Origin: Coriobacteriales bacterium
GTDB taxonomy: Bacteria; Actinomycetota; Coriobacteriia; Coriobacteriales; UBA8131
Assembly: GCA_031268525.1 (NCBI GenBank)
Contig: JAIRXA010000013.1
Span: 1 to 5,339, forward strand
Direction of reading: 5' to 3'
DNA: 5,339 nt
Shown here: one piece after another, positions 1 to 5,091 of the stretch
Layout: each line of letters begins with the position of its first letter
Numbering within the stretch: position 1 is the stretch's first letter
Made by a program: the position numbers and the translations under genes
Notes under the pieces: model-generated
Told to the model about the DNA's origin: nothing
What the model saw: the letters and a program-made list of their open reading frames with translations, nothing else
The model's database searches: none

Positions 1-177
1 CTTCGAAGGGCCTATGGGCTCTCCGGTAGCATCCTCGGGATTCGAAAGAACAAGACATCTGACATTCGTGCTCAGATAGAGACTTTTGGAAGAGCTGTCA
101 ACGGTTTCGTGAAAGAGAACCCTATTGGGCAGAGCCACCACTGCGTATCGATTTTCTTGCCAACACACGCCCCTTAA
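1..177 (+). CDS. 3' end of an unidentified protein (possibly a LysR-type regulator tail)
   Basis: An open frame enters from the left edge and runs 58 codons to a TAA at 175-177; the start lies outside the window. The visible residues include the stretch GSILGIRKNKTSDIRAQIET, followed by GRAVNGFVKENP. A short hydrophobic strand, a basic turn and an amphipathic helix near the C-terminus resemble the end of the effector-binding domain of LysR-type regulators. This is only a shape resemblance and I do not recognise the protein. The other two + frames are closed by stops within the first 80 bases, which supports this frame. A GC-rich inverted repeat straddles the stop codon. The gene reads in the same direction as the LuxR-type regulator downstream but is separated from it by 234 bp, so it is probably a separate unit. 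Confidence 0.45.
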   Translation, partial: LRRAYGLSGSILGIRKNKTSDIRAQIETFGRAVNGFVKENPIGQSHHCVSIFLPTHAP

Positions 178-187
178 ACACGGCGTG
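166..187 (+). repeat. Inverted repeat across the stop codon of the first reading frame
   Basis: CACGCC (166-171) and GGCGTG (182-187) are perfect complements separated by 10 bases, and the TAA stop at 175-177 lies in the loop. It could form a 6-bp RNA hairpin at the end of the upstream message. No run of T follows, so it does not fit a classical intrinsic terminator. Confidence 0.35.
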
Positions 188-213
188 AGTGGTAGAGAGG
201 ATTTCCGTACCCA

Positions 214-233
214 GCGGGCGGACTGATGCCCGC
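214..233 (+). repeat. GC-rich hairpin in the leader before the LuxR-type gene
   Basis: GCGGGC (214-219) and GCCCGC (228-233) pair perfectly around an 8-base loop. No T tract follows. The hairpin contains the ATG at 226, the first in-frame ATG upstream of the LuxR-type gene. Together with the absence of a ribosome binding site there, this argues against that ATG as the true start. It may be part of a transcription-ending region for the preceding gene or a leader structure. Confidence 0.35.
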
Positions 234-401
234 CCCTACACCTCGCGGAACCTGCAGCTTTCGTCTCTCCGAAATGGGCAGGTCATTGTGCAAACCAATC
301 AACTCAGAAGATAGTCTGTGGTACAGTAAGCTCATCGAAACGTGCAAGGGTTCACGAAGGCAAGGGCATGAGCTCGCCCAGTTGCTCGAGACGGTGAGCC
401 C

Positions 402-414
402 AGGAGGTAGCATG
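402..414 (+). promoter_or_regulatory. Ribosome binding site that fixes the LuxR-type gene start
   Basis: AGGAGGT at 402-408 is a full Shine-Dalgarno match and lies just upstream of ATG 412. The earlier in-frame ATGs at 226 and 274 have nothing comparable. The reading frame is open back to 196, so this site is what decides the start. Confidence 0.75.
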
Positions 415-1893
415 AGCGCCAGGCAGGGACGAACAAATACGGTGGTGTCAGCCATTGGACTGGGCATCGCTTTTCAGCTGTATGGGATTTGCCTCTGGGG
501 CGGATCGCAGCTGTTTCAGGGGATTTTGGAAGATGCGCTGGTTTTTGTCTATGTTGTTACCTGCCTCTGCGGCAGCCTGGTGGGGTTTTTGGCCAAACCC
601 CTTGCGCGTCTGGTCCATAAAAAGGTAGACCGCCTCTACCGTTATGGCATCTACCTGTCTGGCATCCTGGGCATGGCATTGCTCTTGCTGGCATCGTGGG
701 TCGGCTCGGTATTGCTCCTCTTCGTTGCCGGTTTGCTGGTCGGCTTCATGATTGCGGCACTGTTCATGTTCTGGGTCGAAAACATTGCAGCCAGTACTCC
801 CAAAATCGCACGTAATATCTTTGTCTTGAGCATGGTGCTTTCGGCTGTCTTCAACAGCCTGCTCTACCTTATCCCCCATGGCTACCTTTTACGAATCGTC
901 TGTCCTGTTCTTTGTCTCGTTGCGCTTGCAGTCTGTTGGTTGGCACACCCACCGCTCGGCGCCTCGCATGAAGCTACGAAGTCTTCGGCGTCGCGTATGC
1001 AGTTCAGTTCTCACGACCTGAGTCTCTCCTTTCAGGAACTCCTGGCGCCTCTCGCCTGCGCTCTGGCCTTGCTCTTGGTAGTGCCAACCATCAACTATGT
1101 GGCTCTGGGCGACGCCTTGGCGTGGAGAAGTAAGTTCCTGTTCATAGCTGCGGCACAGCTGCTGGCCGCAGCGCTCCTTTTCCTGCTCTTGGGCAGGATC
1201 AAGCGGGGATCTCTGATGGTTACCGCCTTCATTGGCGCAGCCCCCCTGCTTGCTGTCGCGCTGTTCCTCTTCCCCTTTTTGAGTACCGACTACCGATATG
1301 CCCTGCTGCTCACGGGCTCTTTTCTGCATTTTATCGTGACCGTCTTGCTCATGGCCGATTGCATCAAGGGGGCGACTGCAAAAAATGTTGACTGCACCAT
1401 ACTCTACGGTCCCTGTGGAGCGCTGACTTTTATCGTCACCTACTTCGCGGCGCAAATCATGGAGCGTATCGTCAAAAGCGGTATCTCGCAGGACCTCCAG
1501 ATGGTGGCTACAGCTTTTTTCCTCATCTATCTCATAGGTGTGGTCTTTCTCTTTACGTATAACCGCCGTCGCGAACGCGAGCGCCAGCAGCTTGTTGAGG
1601 ATGCAGGAGTAGCGACAACCCTGGAGCAGAAGAATTGGCGTTGGAGCGCGGGCAATCGGGAGTTGGAGTGCTGTCGCTATATTCAACAACAGCATGGACT
1701 GAGTGAGCGCGAATGTGAAGTCTTGGAGAAGCTCCTGCATGGCAAGAACGCACCGTCCATAGCAGAGGAATTGGTCATTTCTCCCAACACCGTGAGAAGC
1801 CATATCAAACGTCTTTATCGAACCCTGGGCGTTCATTCGCGACAGGAGTTGATTGCGCATTTTGAAAAGCTCCTCAACGAATTTGTCTTATAG
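412..1893 (+). CDS. Membrane-bound LuxR-family transcriptional regulator (about 12 TM helices + C-terminal HTH)
   Basis: A 493-residue protein in two parts. Residues about 10-382 contain some twelve hydrophobic segments (approximately 10-32, 43-61, 77-97, 99-122, 134-154, 158-178, 210-232, 241-260, 267-289, 295-314, 328-350 and 362-382), like a transporter-type membrane domain. After the last helix come an arginine-rich cytoplasmic stretch (NRRRERERQQ) and a linker. A LuxR/GerE helix-turn-helix follows at about 429-490, with LSERECEVL, the turn around SIAEEL, and NTVRSHIKRLY as recognition helix. Regulators of this form are abundant in Eggerthellaceae, where they typically sit next to catabolic or respiratory reductases and are thought to sense the substrate. 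By inference this one controls the flavoenzyme 117 bp downstream on the same strand. There is no receiver domain, so a phosphorelay response regulator is unlikely. The start at 412 is chosen for its strong ribosome binding site; a longer form from 226 would add 62 non-hydrophobic residues. Confidence 0.88.
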   Translation: MSARQGRTNTVVSAIGLGIAFQLYGICLWGGSQLFQGILEDALVFVYVVTCLCGSLVGFLAKPLARLVHKKVDRLYRYGIYLSGILGMALLLLASWVGSVLLLFVAGLLVGFMIAALFMFWVENIAASTPKIARNIFVLSMVLSAVFNSLLYLIPHGYLLRIVCPVLCLVALAVCWLAHPPLGASHEATKSSASRMQFSSHDLSLSFQELLAPLACALALLLVVPTINYVALGDALAWRSKFLFIAAAQLLAAALLFLLLGRIKRGSLMVTAFIGAAPLLAVALFLFPFLSTDYRYALLLTGSFLHFIVTVLLMADCIKGATAKNVDCTILYGPCGALTFIVTYFAAQIMERIVKSGISQDLQMVATAFFLIYLIGVVFLFTYNRRRERERQQLVEDAGVATTLEQKNWRWSAGNRELECCRYIQQQHGLSERECEVLEKLLHGKNAPSIAEELVISPNTVRSHIKRLYRTLGVHSRQELIAHFEKLLNEFVL

Positions 1894-1954
1894 AATCACC
1901 CACTGAGAGGAATAACCACCTATTTTGTGCCTGGGGTCGCGATTGGCTGCTCTC

Positions 1955-1960
1955 TATGAT
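1955..1960 (+). promoter_or_regulatory. -10-like hexamer upstream of the flavoenzyme gene
   Basis: TATGAT matches the bacterial -10 consensus at five of six positions and lies 50 bases before the ATG at 2011. At the proper distance upstream (about 1932-1937) there is no recognisable -35. This would suit a promoter that needs an activator, possibly the LuxR-type protein encoded just upstream, but read-through from that gene is equally possible because I see no terminator between them. Confidence 0.3.
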
Positions 1961-2010
1961 TTTGCCTCAAAGGGTAACGGAACCCCTTCCCCGCTATGAA
2001 GGAGGAAATC

Positions 2011-4275
2011 ATGGAGAAAGGAAAGATTACGCGGCGCACATTTCTGGGCGGTCTTGCCGCAGCAGGCGTAGTGGCAGCCACAGGAGGCGTAACGGCCTGC
2101 TCGCCAACAGCGCCGGACGACCCATCGGAGTCTACGGCCAACGGCACGATCGCGCCAGCTTCAGAGGCAGAGATTGTCGCCCGACAGCACGCCGCACTTC
2201 TCAACCCACAGGACTACGATTATCGCGAGGATTCCATTACAGACTGGAACAACACCACGCTTTTCTCTGATTGGAACTTTGGCAATCTGACCATGCATAA
2301 CCGTATGGTCAAGTCGGCCGCAGGAAGCGCCTACATGCCGTTTTGGACCACCGAGATGACGGTCGCCGAGTACACACATTGGGCCAAAGGTGGCGTCGAG
2401 TTGATGTATGTTGAAGACTTTGCCAGTTTGCTGGAGCACTTTCCGGCCTTCTATAAGATGCGTACGCGCGAGAACTCCGACCTCAGGCAGATAGTAGATG
2501 CCATCCATGCCGACGGCGCCTACTGCGGCTACCAACTGTCGTTGATGGGGGCCTCATTCAGTGGATTCGATGCCTCCACGGCGCCTGAATTCGCCTGTGC
2601 CCATGCCGATGACCTGACACTTGACGAAGTCAAATTGGTGCAGCGGGACTTTATTGAGGCCGCAAAATGGCTGCAAGATCAGGGTTTCGATTGTGTGGAA
2701 ATCAACGCCGCCGGCAACAATATTGGTCAGGCTTTCCTCTCGCGCAATCGCAATGCCCGTACCGACGAGTACGGCCCGCAGAGTTTTGAGAACCGCACAC
2801 GCTTCGTCTGCGAGATGATCCAGGGAATCAAGGAGCTCTGTGGGGCGGACTTCCCCGTGCAGGTGCTGATCAATGCCATCGAAGAAAACGATTATGACCT
2901 CGGCCAGAATGCAACGCTGACCACCGTTGAGGAAAATCTGCAGATGGCCAAGATGTTTGAAGCTGCTGGCGCAGACAGCCTGCACGTCCGCCTTGGACCG
3001 TTTAACAACCACCCGGCTGAGTTCGCTTCCGATATGTACTTTACCGGCTTTGGCATCGATGGTACCACCGGTTATGGCAATCAGTTTGACTTCAAGCGTC
3101 ATTTTGAAGGCAAGCTTGTTGCCGATCACTCCGGTTGCGGCATGCTTCTCGACATTGCCGCCGAATTCAAAAATGCCGTGAATATCCCGGTAGGTACGGT
3201 GACTTACATGGATCCGGCCCATGCACCCGACTTCTTTGAGCAGGCACTTGCTGACGGCAAGCTGGACTTCTATCTGATGAACCGCCCCTTTATGGTGGAT
3301 CCGGAATATATCAATAAGCTCAAAGAAGGCCGTATCGACGAGATTCGCCCCTGCAACCGTTGCCTGCATTGCCATTTTGATCTCGACGAGGAAGGAAACT
3401 TCTACGAGCATTGCCGCATGAACGCTACGCATATGCGTGCCTATCTGGAAATGATGTCGGAAGGCCCCGACATCCCAGCGGGCAATGGCGAAAAGAACGT
3501 GATGGTCGTAGGCGGTGGCCCCGCTGGCATGGAGGCGGCACGTGTTGCGGCTCTTCGTGGTTACACAGTCAAGCTCTACGAGAAGAAAGGCAGCGTTGGG
3601 GGACTCCTGGAGTTTGCCGCCAACGCCAAGGGACCGCATGAGAACCTTTCGCGCACTCGAGATTTCTTCATACGTCAACTTGAGCTTACGGGCGTTGAGG
3701 TGATAAGCGGTCAGGAAGTGGATGCCGACTTCGTGAAGCAGGAGGCGCCGGATGCCGTAGTCATAGCAACGGGAGGCCTGCGCGATACGCTGGGTTTGAC
3801 CGCAACGGGGTCTACGAAGCTTATCTCCATTGACGACTTCCTCACGACGGATCTGGGTAACAACGTGACCATCGTAGGCGAAAATGCCCAAGCGGTTGAT
3901 ACGGCACTGCGTCTGCTGGCGGAAGGCAAGAAGGTGACCATCGCTTCGCCGCTGCCGCTGCAGGCCCTGGATAAGGGCCAGAGCGACCATATCAAGGGAT
4001 TCGTCATCCCCATGCTCTATACCCTGGGTACGCGAATCTGGCCAAACGCCAAGGTAAAGGCTTTGGGTGATGGCGAGATAACCATCAGTTGCGACACCGG
4101 TGTGGATATGACCTATCCCTGCGATACGGTGATAGAGGCTTTGGACATGCTGCCGGATACCTCGATTTCTGCTGCGCTCAGCGGCATGGAGGTCTACGCA
4201 GTGGGTGACTGCAACAGGCCCTTCAATATCGCAGAAGCCATAACTGCCGGCAACCTTGCAGCGCGCAGGATTTAG
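2011..4275 (+). CDS. Tat-exported OYE-family FMN/4Fe-4S/FAD-type oxidoreductase, probable lipoprotein
   Basis: A 754-residue reductase with the layout of 2,4-dienoyl-CoA reductase (FadH), BaiCD/BaiH and trimethylamine dehydrogenase. Residues 1-32 are a twin-arginine signal (TRRTFLGG, R8-R9), then a hydrophobic stretch and a lipobox VTAC with C30, predicting export and lipid anchoring on the outer face of the membrane. About 84-445 is the FMN TIM barrel, opening with LFSDWNFGNLTMHNR and including RTDEYG, FENRTRF and NRPFMVDP (R425). Cysteines 448, 451, 454 and 468 form a C-x2-C-x2-C-x13-C cluster motif, close to trimethylamine dehydrogenase spacing. About 496-754 is a dinucleotide-binding module with a good first loop, GGGPAG (501-506), and a late FAD-type motif VYAVGDCNRPF. 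The second loop, VGENAQA (622-628), is degenerate. The usual OYE residues H/N/Y are replaced by N232, G235 and N237. Start 2011 has an AAGGAGG site; the in-frame ATG at 1996 overlaps that site and is less likely. The substrate is unknown; an extracytoplasmic reductase for an organic electron acceptor is the best inference. Confidence 0.9.
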   Translation: MEKGKITRRTFLGGLAAAGVVAATGGVTACSPTAPDDPSESTANGTIAPASEAEIVARQHAALLNPQDYDYREDSITDWNNTTLFSDWNFGNLTMHNRMVKSAAGSAYMPFWTTEMTVAEYTHWAKGGVELMYVEDFASLLEHFPAFYKMRTRENSDLRQIVDAIHADGAYCGYQLSLMGASFSGFDASTAPEFACAHADDLTLDEVKLVQRDFIEAAKWLQDQGFDCVEINAAGNNIGQAFLSRNRNARTDEYGPQSFENRTRFVCEMIQGIKELCGADFPVQVLINAIEENDYDLGQNATLTTVEENLQMAKMFEAAGADSLHVRLGPFNNHPAEFASDMYFTGFGIDGTTGYGNQFDFKRHFEGKLVADHSGCGMLLDIAAEFKNAVNIPVGTVTYMDPAHAPDFFEQALADGKLDFYLMNRPFMVDPEYINKLKEGRIDEIRPCNRCLHCHFDLDEEGNFYEHCRMNATHMRAYLEMMSEGPDIPAGNGEKNVMVVGGGPAGMEAARVAALRGYTVKLYEKKGSVGGLLEFAANAKGPHENLSRTRDFFIRQLELTGVEVISGQEVDADFVKQEAPDAVVIATGGLRDTLGLTATGSTKLISIDDFLTTDLGNNVTIVGENAQAVDTALRLLAEGKKVTIASPLPLQALDKGQSDHIKGFVIPMLYTLGTRIWPNAKVKALGDGEITISCDTGVDMTYPCDTVIEALDMLPDTSISAALSGMEVYAVGDCNRPFNIAEAITAGNLAARRI

Positions 4276-4331
4276 GAGACATCTTCAGAAGAGCGCCTTC
4301 ATCGTAACGGTAGCCTCACGTCGGTCCGCGT

Positions 4332-4346
4332 CAGTCCACTGGACTG
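4332..4346 (+). repeat. Palindrome (possible operator or small hairpin) after the flavoenzyme gene
   Basis: CAGTCCA (4332-4338) and TGGACTG (4340-4346) form a perfect dyad around a single C. Beyond a T:T mismatch, two further outer pairs (C4329:G4349 and G4330:C4348) extend it. It lies about 40-54 bases upstream of a consensus -10, a reasonable place for a regulator to bind. As RNA it could form a 6-bp stem with a 3-base loop. The nearest T run (4363-4367) is too far downstream for a standard terminator. Confidence 0.4.
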
Positions 4347-4385
4347 TCGTCCATACAGGGTGTTTTTGTATTTGCGTACATTCGC

Positions 4386-4391
4386 TATAAT
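4386..4391 (+). promoter_or_regulatory. Consensus -10 element for the Nfu-type gene
   Basis: TATAAT matches the sigma-70-type -10 exactly and lies 60 bases before the ATG at 4452. Transcription would begin near 4398. The region 17 bases upstream (4363-4368, TTTTTG) is only a weak -35 match. It is placed to drive the Nfu-type gene and the eight-cysteine gene that follows closely. Confidence 0.55.
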
Positions 4392-4419
4392 GGTCAGCAG
4401 GTATCCGGTCCGCGCACCA

Positions 4420-4448
4420 ATGAGGTGTGCCGTTACGATATGAGGTGT
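4420..4448 (+). repeat. Duplicated ATGAGGTGT at the Nfu gene start
   Basis: ATGAGGTGT occurs at 4420-4428 and 4440-4448, exactly 20 bases apart. The second copy supplies the ribosome binding site for the ATG at 4452; the first offers a similar sequence too far from any in-frame ATG to act normally. It may be a small local duplication of the initiation region. Confidence 0.4.
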
Positions 4449-4451
4449 TTG

Positions 4452-4682
4452 ATGATTGAGAAGCAGAAGGTTCAGGAAGTCCTCGATCTGATCCGTCCAG
4501 CTCTGCAGGCTGATGGTGGAGATGTGTCGCTTGTAGGTGTCAGTGATGACGGTGTCGTTGAGGTCGAGCTGGAGGGTGCCTGCAAGGGCTGCCCCATGAG
4601 TCAGCTGACGCTTGCCAACAGTGTCGAGCGCGTGCTCAAAGATCGTATTCCTGAAGTCACCCGAGTGGTACCCGCTCTTTAA
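4452..4682 (+). CDS. NifU C-terminal (Nfu) domain iron-sulfur scaffold/carrier protein
   Basis: A 76-residue protein that is essentially one Nfu domain. It opens with VQEVLDLIRPALQADGGDV, has a beta-strand segment with VVEVELEGAC, and carries the signature GACKGCPMSQLTL with the C44-x2-C47 pair that binds an Fe-S cluster between two subunits. It ends in VERVLKDRIPEV, typical of the family, whose stand-alone members are about 70-90 residues. Such proteins hold or deliver [4Fe-4S] clusters to client enzymes in the cytoplasm. The start at 4452 is preferred because GAGGTG lies just before it and family members begin close to this point. The frame stays open to a GTG at 4425 and an ATG at 4440, which would add 9 or 4 residues. 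Its own consensus -10 lies upstream, and the eight-cysteine gene follows 18 bp later, so the two probably share a transcript. The flavoenzyme upstream also needs a cluster, but a functional link is only inference. Confidence 0.92.
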   Translation: MIEKQKVQEVLDLIRPALQADGGDVSLVGVSDDGVVEVELEGACKGCPMSQLTLANSVERVLKDRIPEVTRVVPAL

Positions 4683-4700
4683 GTTCGCTTTTTGAGAACC

Positions 4701-4946
4701 ATGCCAAAGTGTTGGGAGACGCGCGGCTGCGATGAGGAGATGTGGTCGCGCTGCCCCCATGCAACATCCTCAATTGATGGCCTGTGTGTAGCGGACTGTT
4801 TCTATACGCGCTGTCAAAGGCCCTCCCACAAGGTCGCACGTAGCTATGATGTACTTCTCGACCCTATGGTTGATCGCAGAGTTGCGATCAAGGAGGTCTG
4901 TCTGTCCTGTGTTCACTTTCTTACCAACGCTCCTCATCTTTTGTGA
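4701..4946 (+). CDS. Small eight-cysteine protein, function unknown (CW-type metal or Fe-S binding)
   Basis: An 81-residue soluble protein I do not recognise as a named family. It has eight cysteines spaced C4-x5-C10-x7-C18-x10-C29-x3-C33-x4-C38-x28-C67-x2-C70. The opening KCWETRGC, the following RCPHA and the final CLSCVHF recall small 'two-CW'-style cysteine-rich domains (CW...C...CPxx...C...CxxC), but the match is by eye and incomplete. The number and pairing of cysteines suggest binding of zinc or an iron-sulfur cluster. There is no signal peptide or membrane segment, so it should be cytoplasmic. ATG 4701 is the most plausible start; the frame is open to a TTG at 4692. No clear ribosome binding site precedes either, so translation may be coupled to the Nfu gene that ends 18 bp upstream. 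That pairing hints at a role in cluster handling or as a cluster recipient. It is probably real, because the cysteine pattern is strongly organised. Confidence 0.72.
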   Translation: MPKCWETRGCDEEMWSRCPHATSSIDGLCVADCFYTRCQRPSHKVARSYDVLLDPMVDRRVAIKEVCLSCVHFLTNAPHLL

Positions 4947-4948
4947 AG

Positions 4949-4967
4949 TCCCCGAAAATTCCCCGAA
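4949..4967 (+). repeat. Tandem TCCCCGAA repeat, 11-base period
   Basis: TCCCCGAA occurs at 4949-4956 and 4960-4967, one helical turn apart. The pair sits 29-47 bases upstream of a TACAAT hexamer, where an activator would bind at a promoter lacking a good -35. No binding protein can be named from the sequence. Confidence 0.4.
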
Positions 4968-4995
4968 TGTGCCACCACTGACCGACACGGCGCGC

Positions 4996-5001
4996 TACAA
5001 T
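4996..5001 (+). promoter_or_regulatory. Probable -10 element before the zinc-ribbon gene
   Basis: TACAAT matches the -10 consensus at five of six positions, with no good -35 at the correct distance. The predicted start of transcription, near 5008, falls exactly at the beginning of the stem-loop at 5008-5054. A second TACAAT at 5040-5045 lies inside that structure. Confidence 0.35.
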
Positions 5002-5007
5002 GAAGAG

Positions 5008-5054
5008 ACGCAAGGTACTGGGGCAAAGAGCGTGTTTTCTACAATACCTTGTGT
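5008..5054 (+). promoter_or_regulatory. Long stem-loop in the leader of the zinc-ribbon gene
   Basis: Bases 5008-5017 pair with 5045-5054 as a 10-bp stem with one G:U pair, around a core CAAGGTA/TACCTTG; the loop is 27 bases. It lies 37 bases before the likely start codon at 5092. There is no T tract after the stem, so it is more likely a 5' leader structure (stability or translation control) or a widely spaced DNA operator than a terminator. Confidence 0.4.
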
Positions 5055-5091
5055 CTTTATGAACCGAAAGCGCGACGACAAGGAGAAGGCT

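Larger units (their letters stand above)
4322..4414 (+). repeat. Direct repeat of CGGTCCGCG flanking a promoter
   Basis: The nonamer CGGTCCGCG occurs at 4322-4330 and again at 4406-4414, one copy on each side of the TATAAT at 4386-4391. It could be a repeated protein binding site, but a 9-base GC-rich match may be chance. Confidence 0.25.

Noticed and set aside
889..1860. Long open frame on the minus strand opposite the LuxR-type gene (323 codons)
   Set aside because: It is entirely antisense to a well-supported gene. Its translation is rich in Q, R, E and H with no recognisable domain, which is what the complement of a hydrophobic membrane protein gives.
1970..1988. AAGGG/CCCTT inverted repeat before the flavoenzyme gene, as a terminator
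   Set aside because: Only 5 bp with a 9-base loop and no T tract; too weak to call a terminator or a regulatory hairpin.
1996..2010. ATG at 1996 as start of the flavoenzyme
   Set aside because: The AAGGAGG site lies after this ATG and 4 bases before the ATG at 2011, so the later start is the one with a ribosome binding site; the Tat signal is complete from there.
2554..3990. Long open frame on the minus strand opposite the flavoenzyme (478 codons)
   Set aside because: It lies fully inside a gene whose + strand product has clear FMN, Fe-S and Rossmann motifs. The antisense product shows no motif, and its length reflects codon bias.
4282..4300. Short inverted repeats just after the flavoenzyme stop, as a terminator
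   Set aside because: The candidate stems (TCTTC/GAAGA, GAAG/CTTC) are 4-5 bp, mutually exclusive, and not followed by a T run.
5040..5045. Second TACAAT as a promoter for the zinc-ribbon gene
   Set aside because: No -35 at a suitable distance, and it lies within the arm of the stem-loop; the upstream copy with phased repeats is a better candidate.
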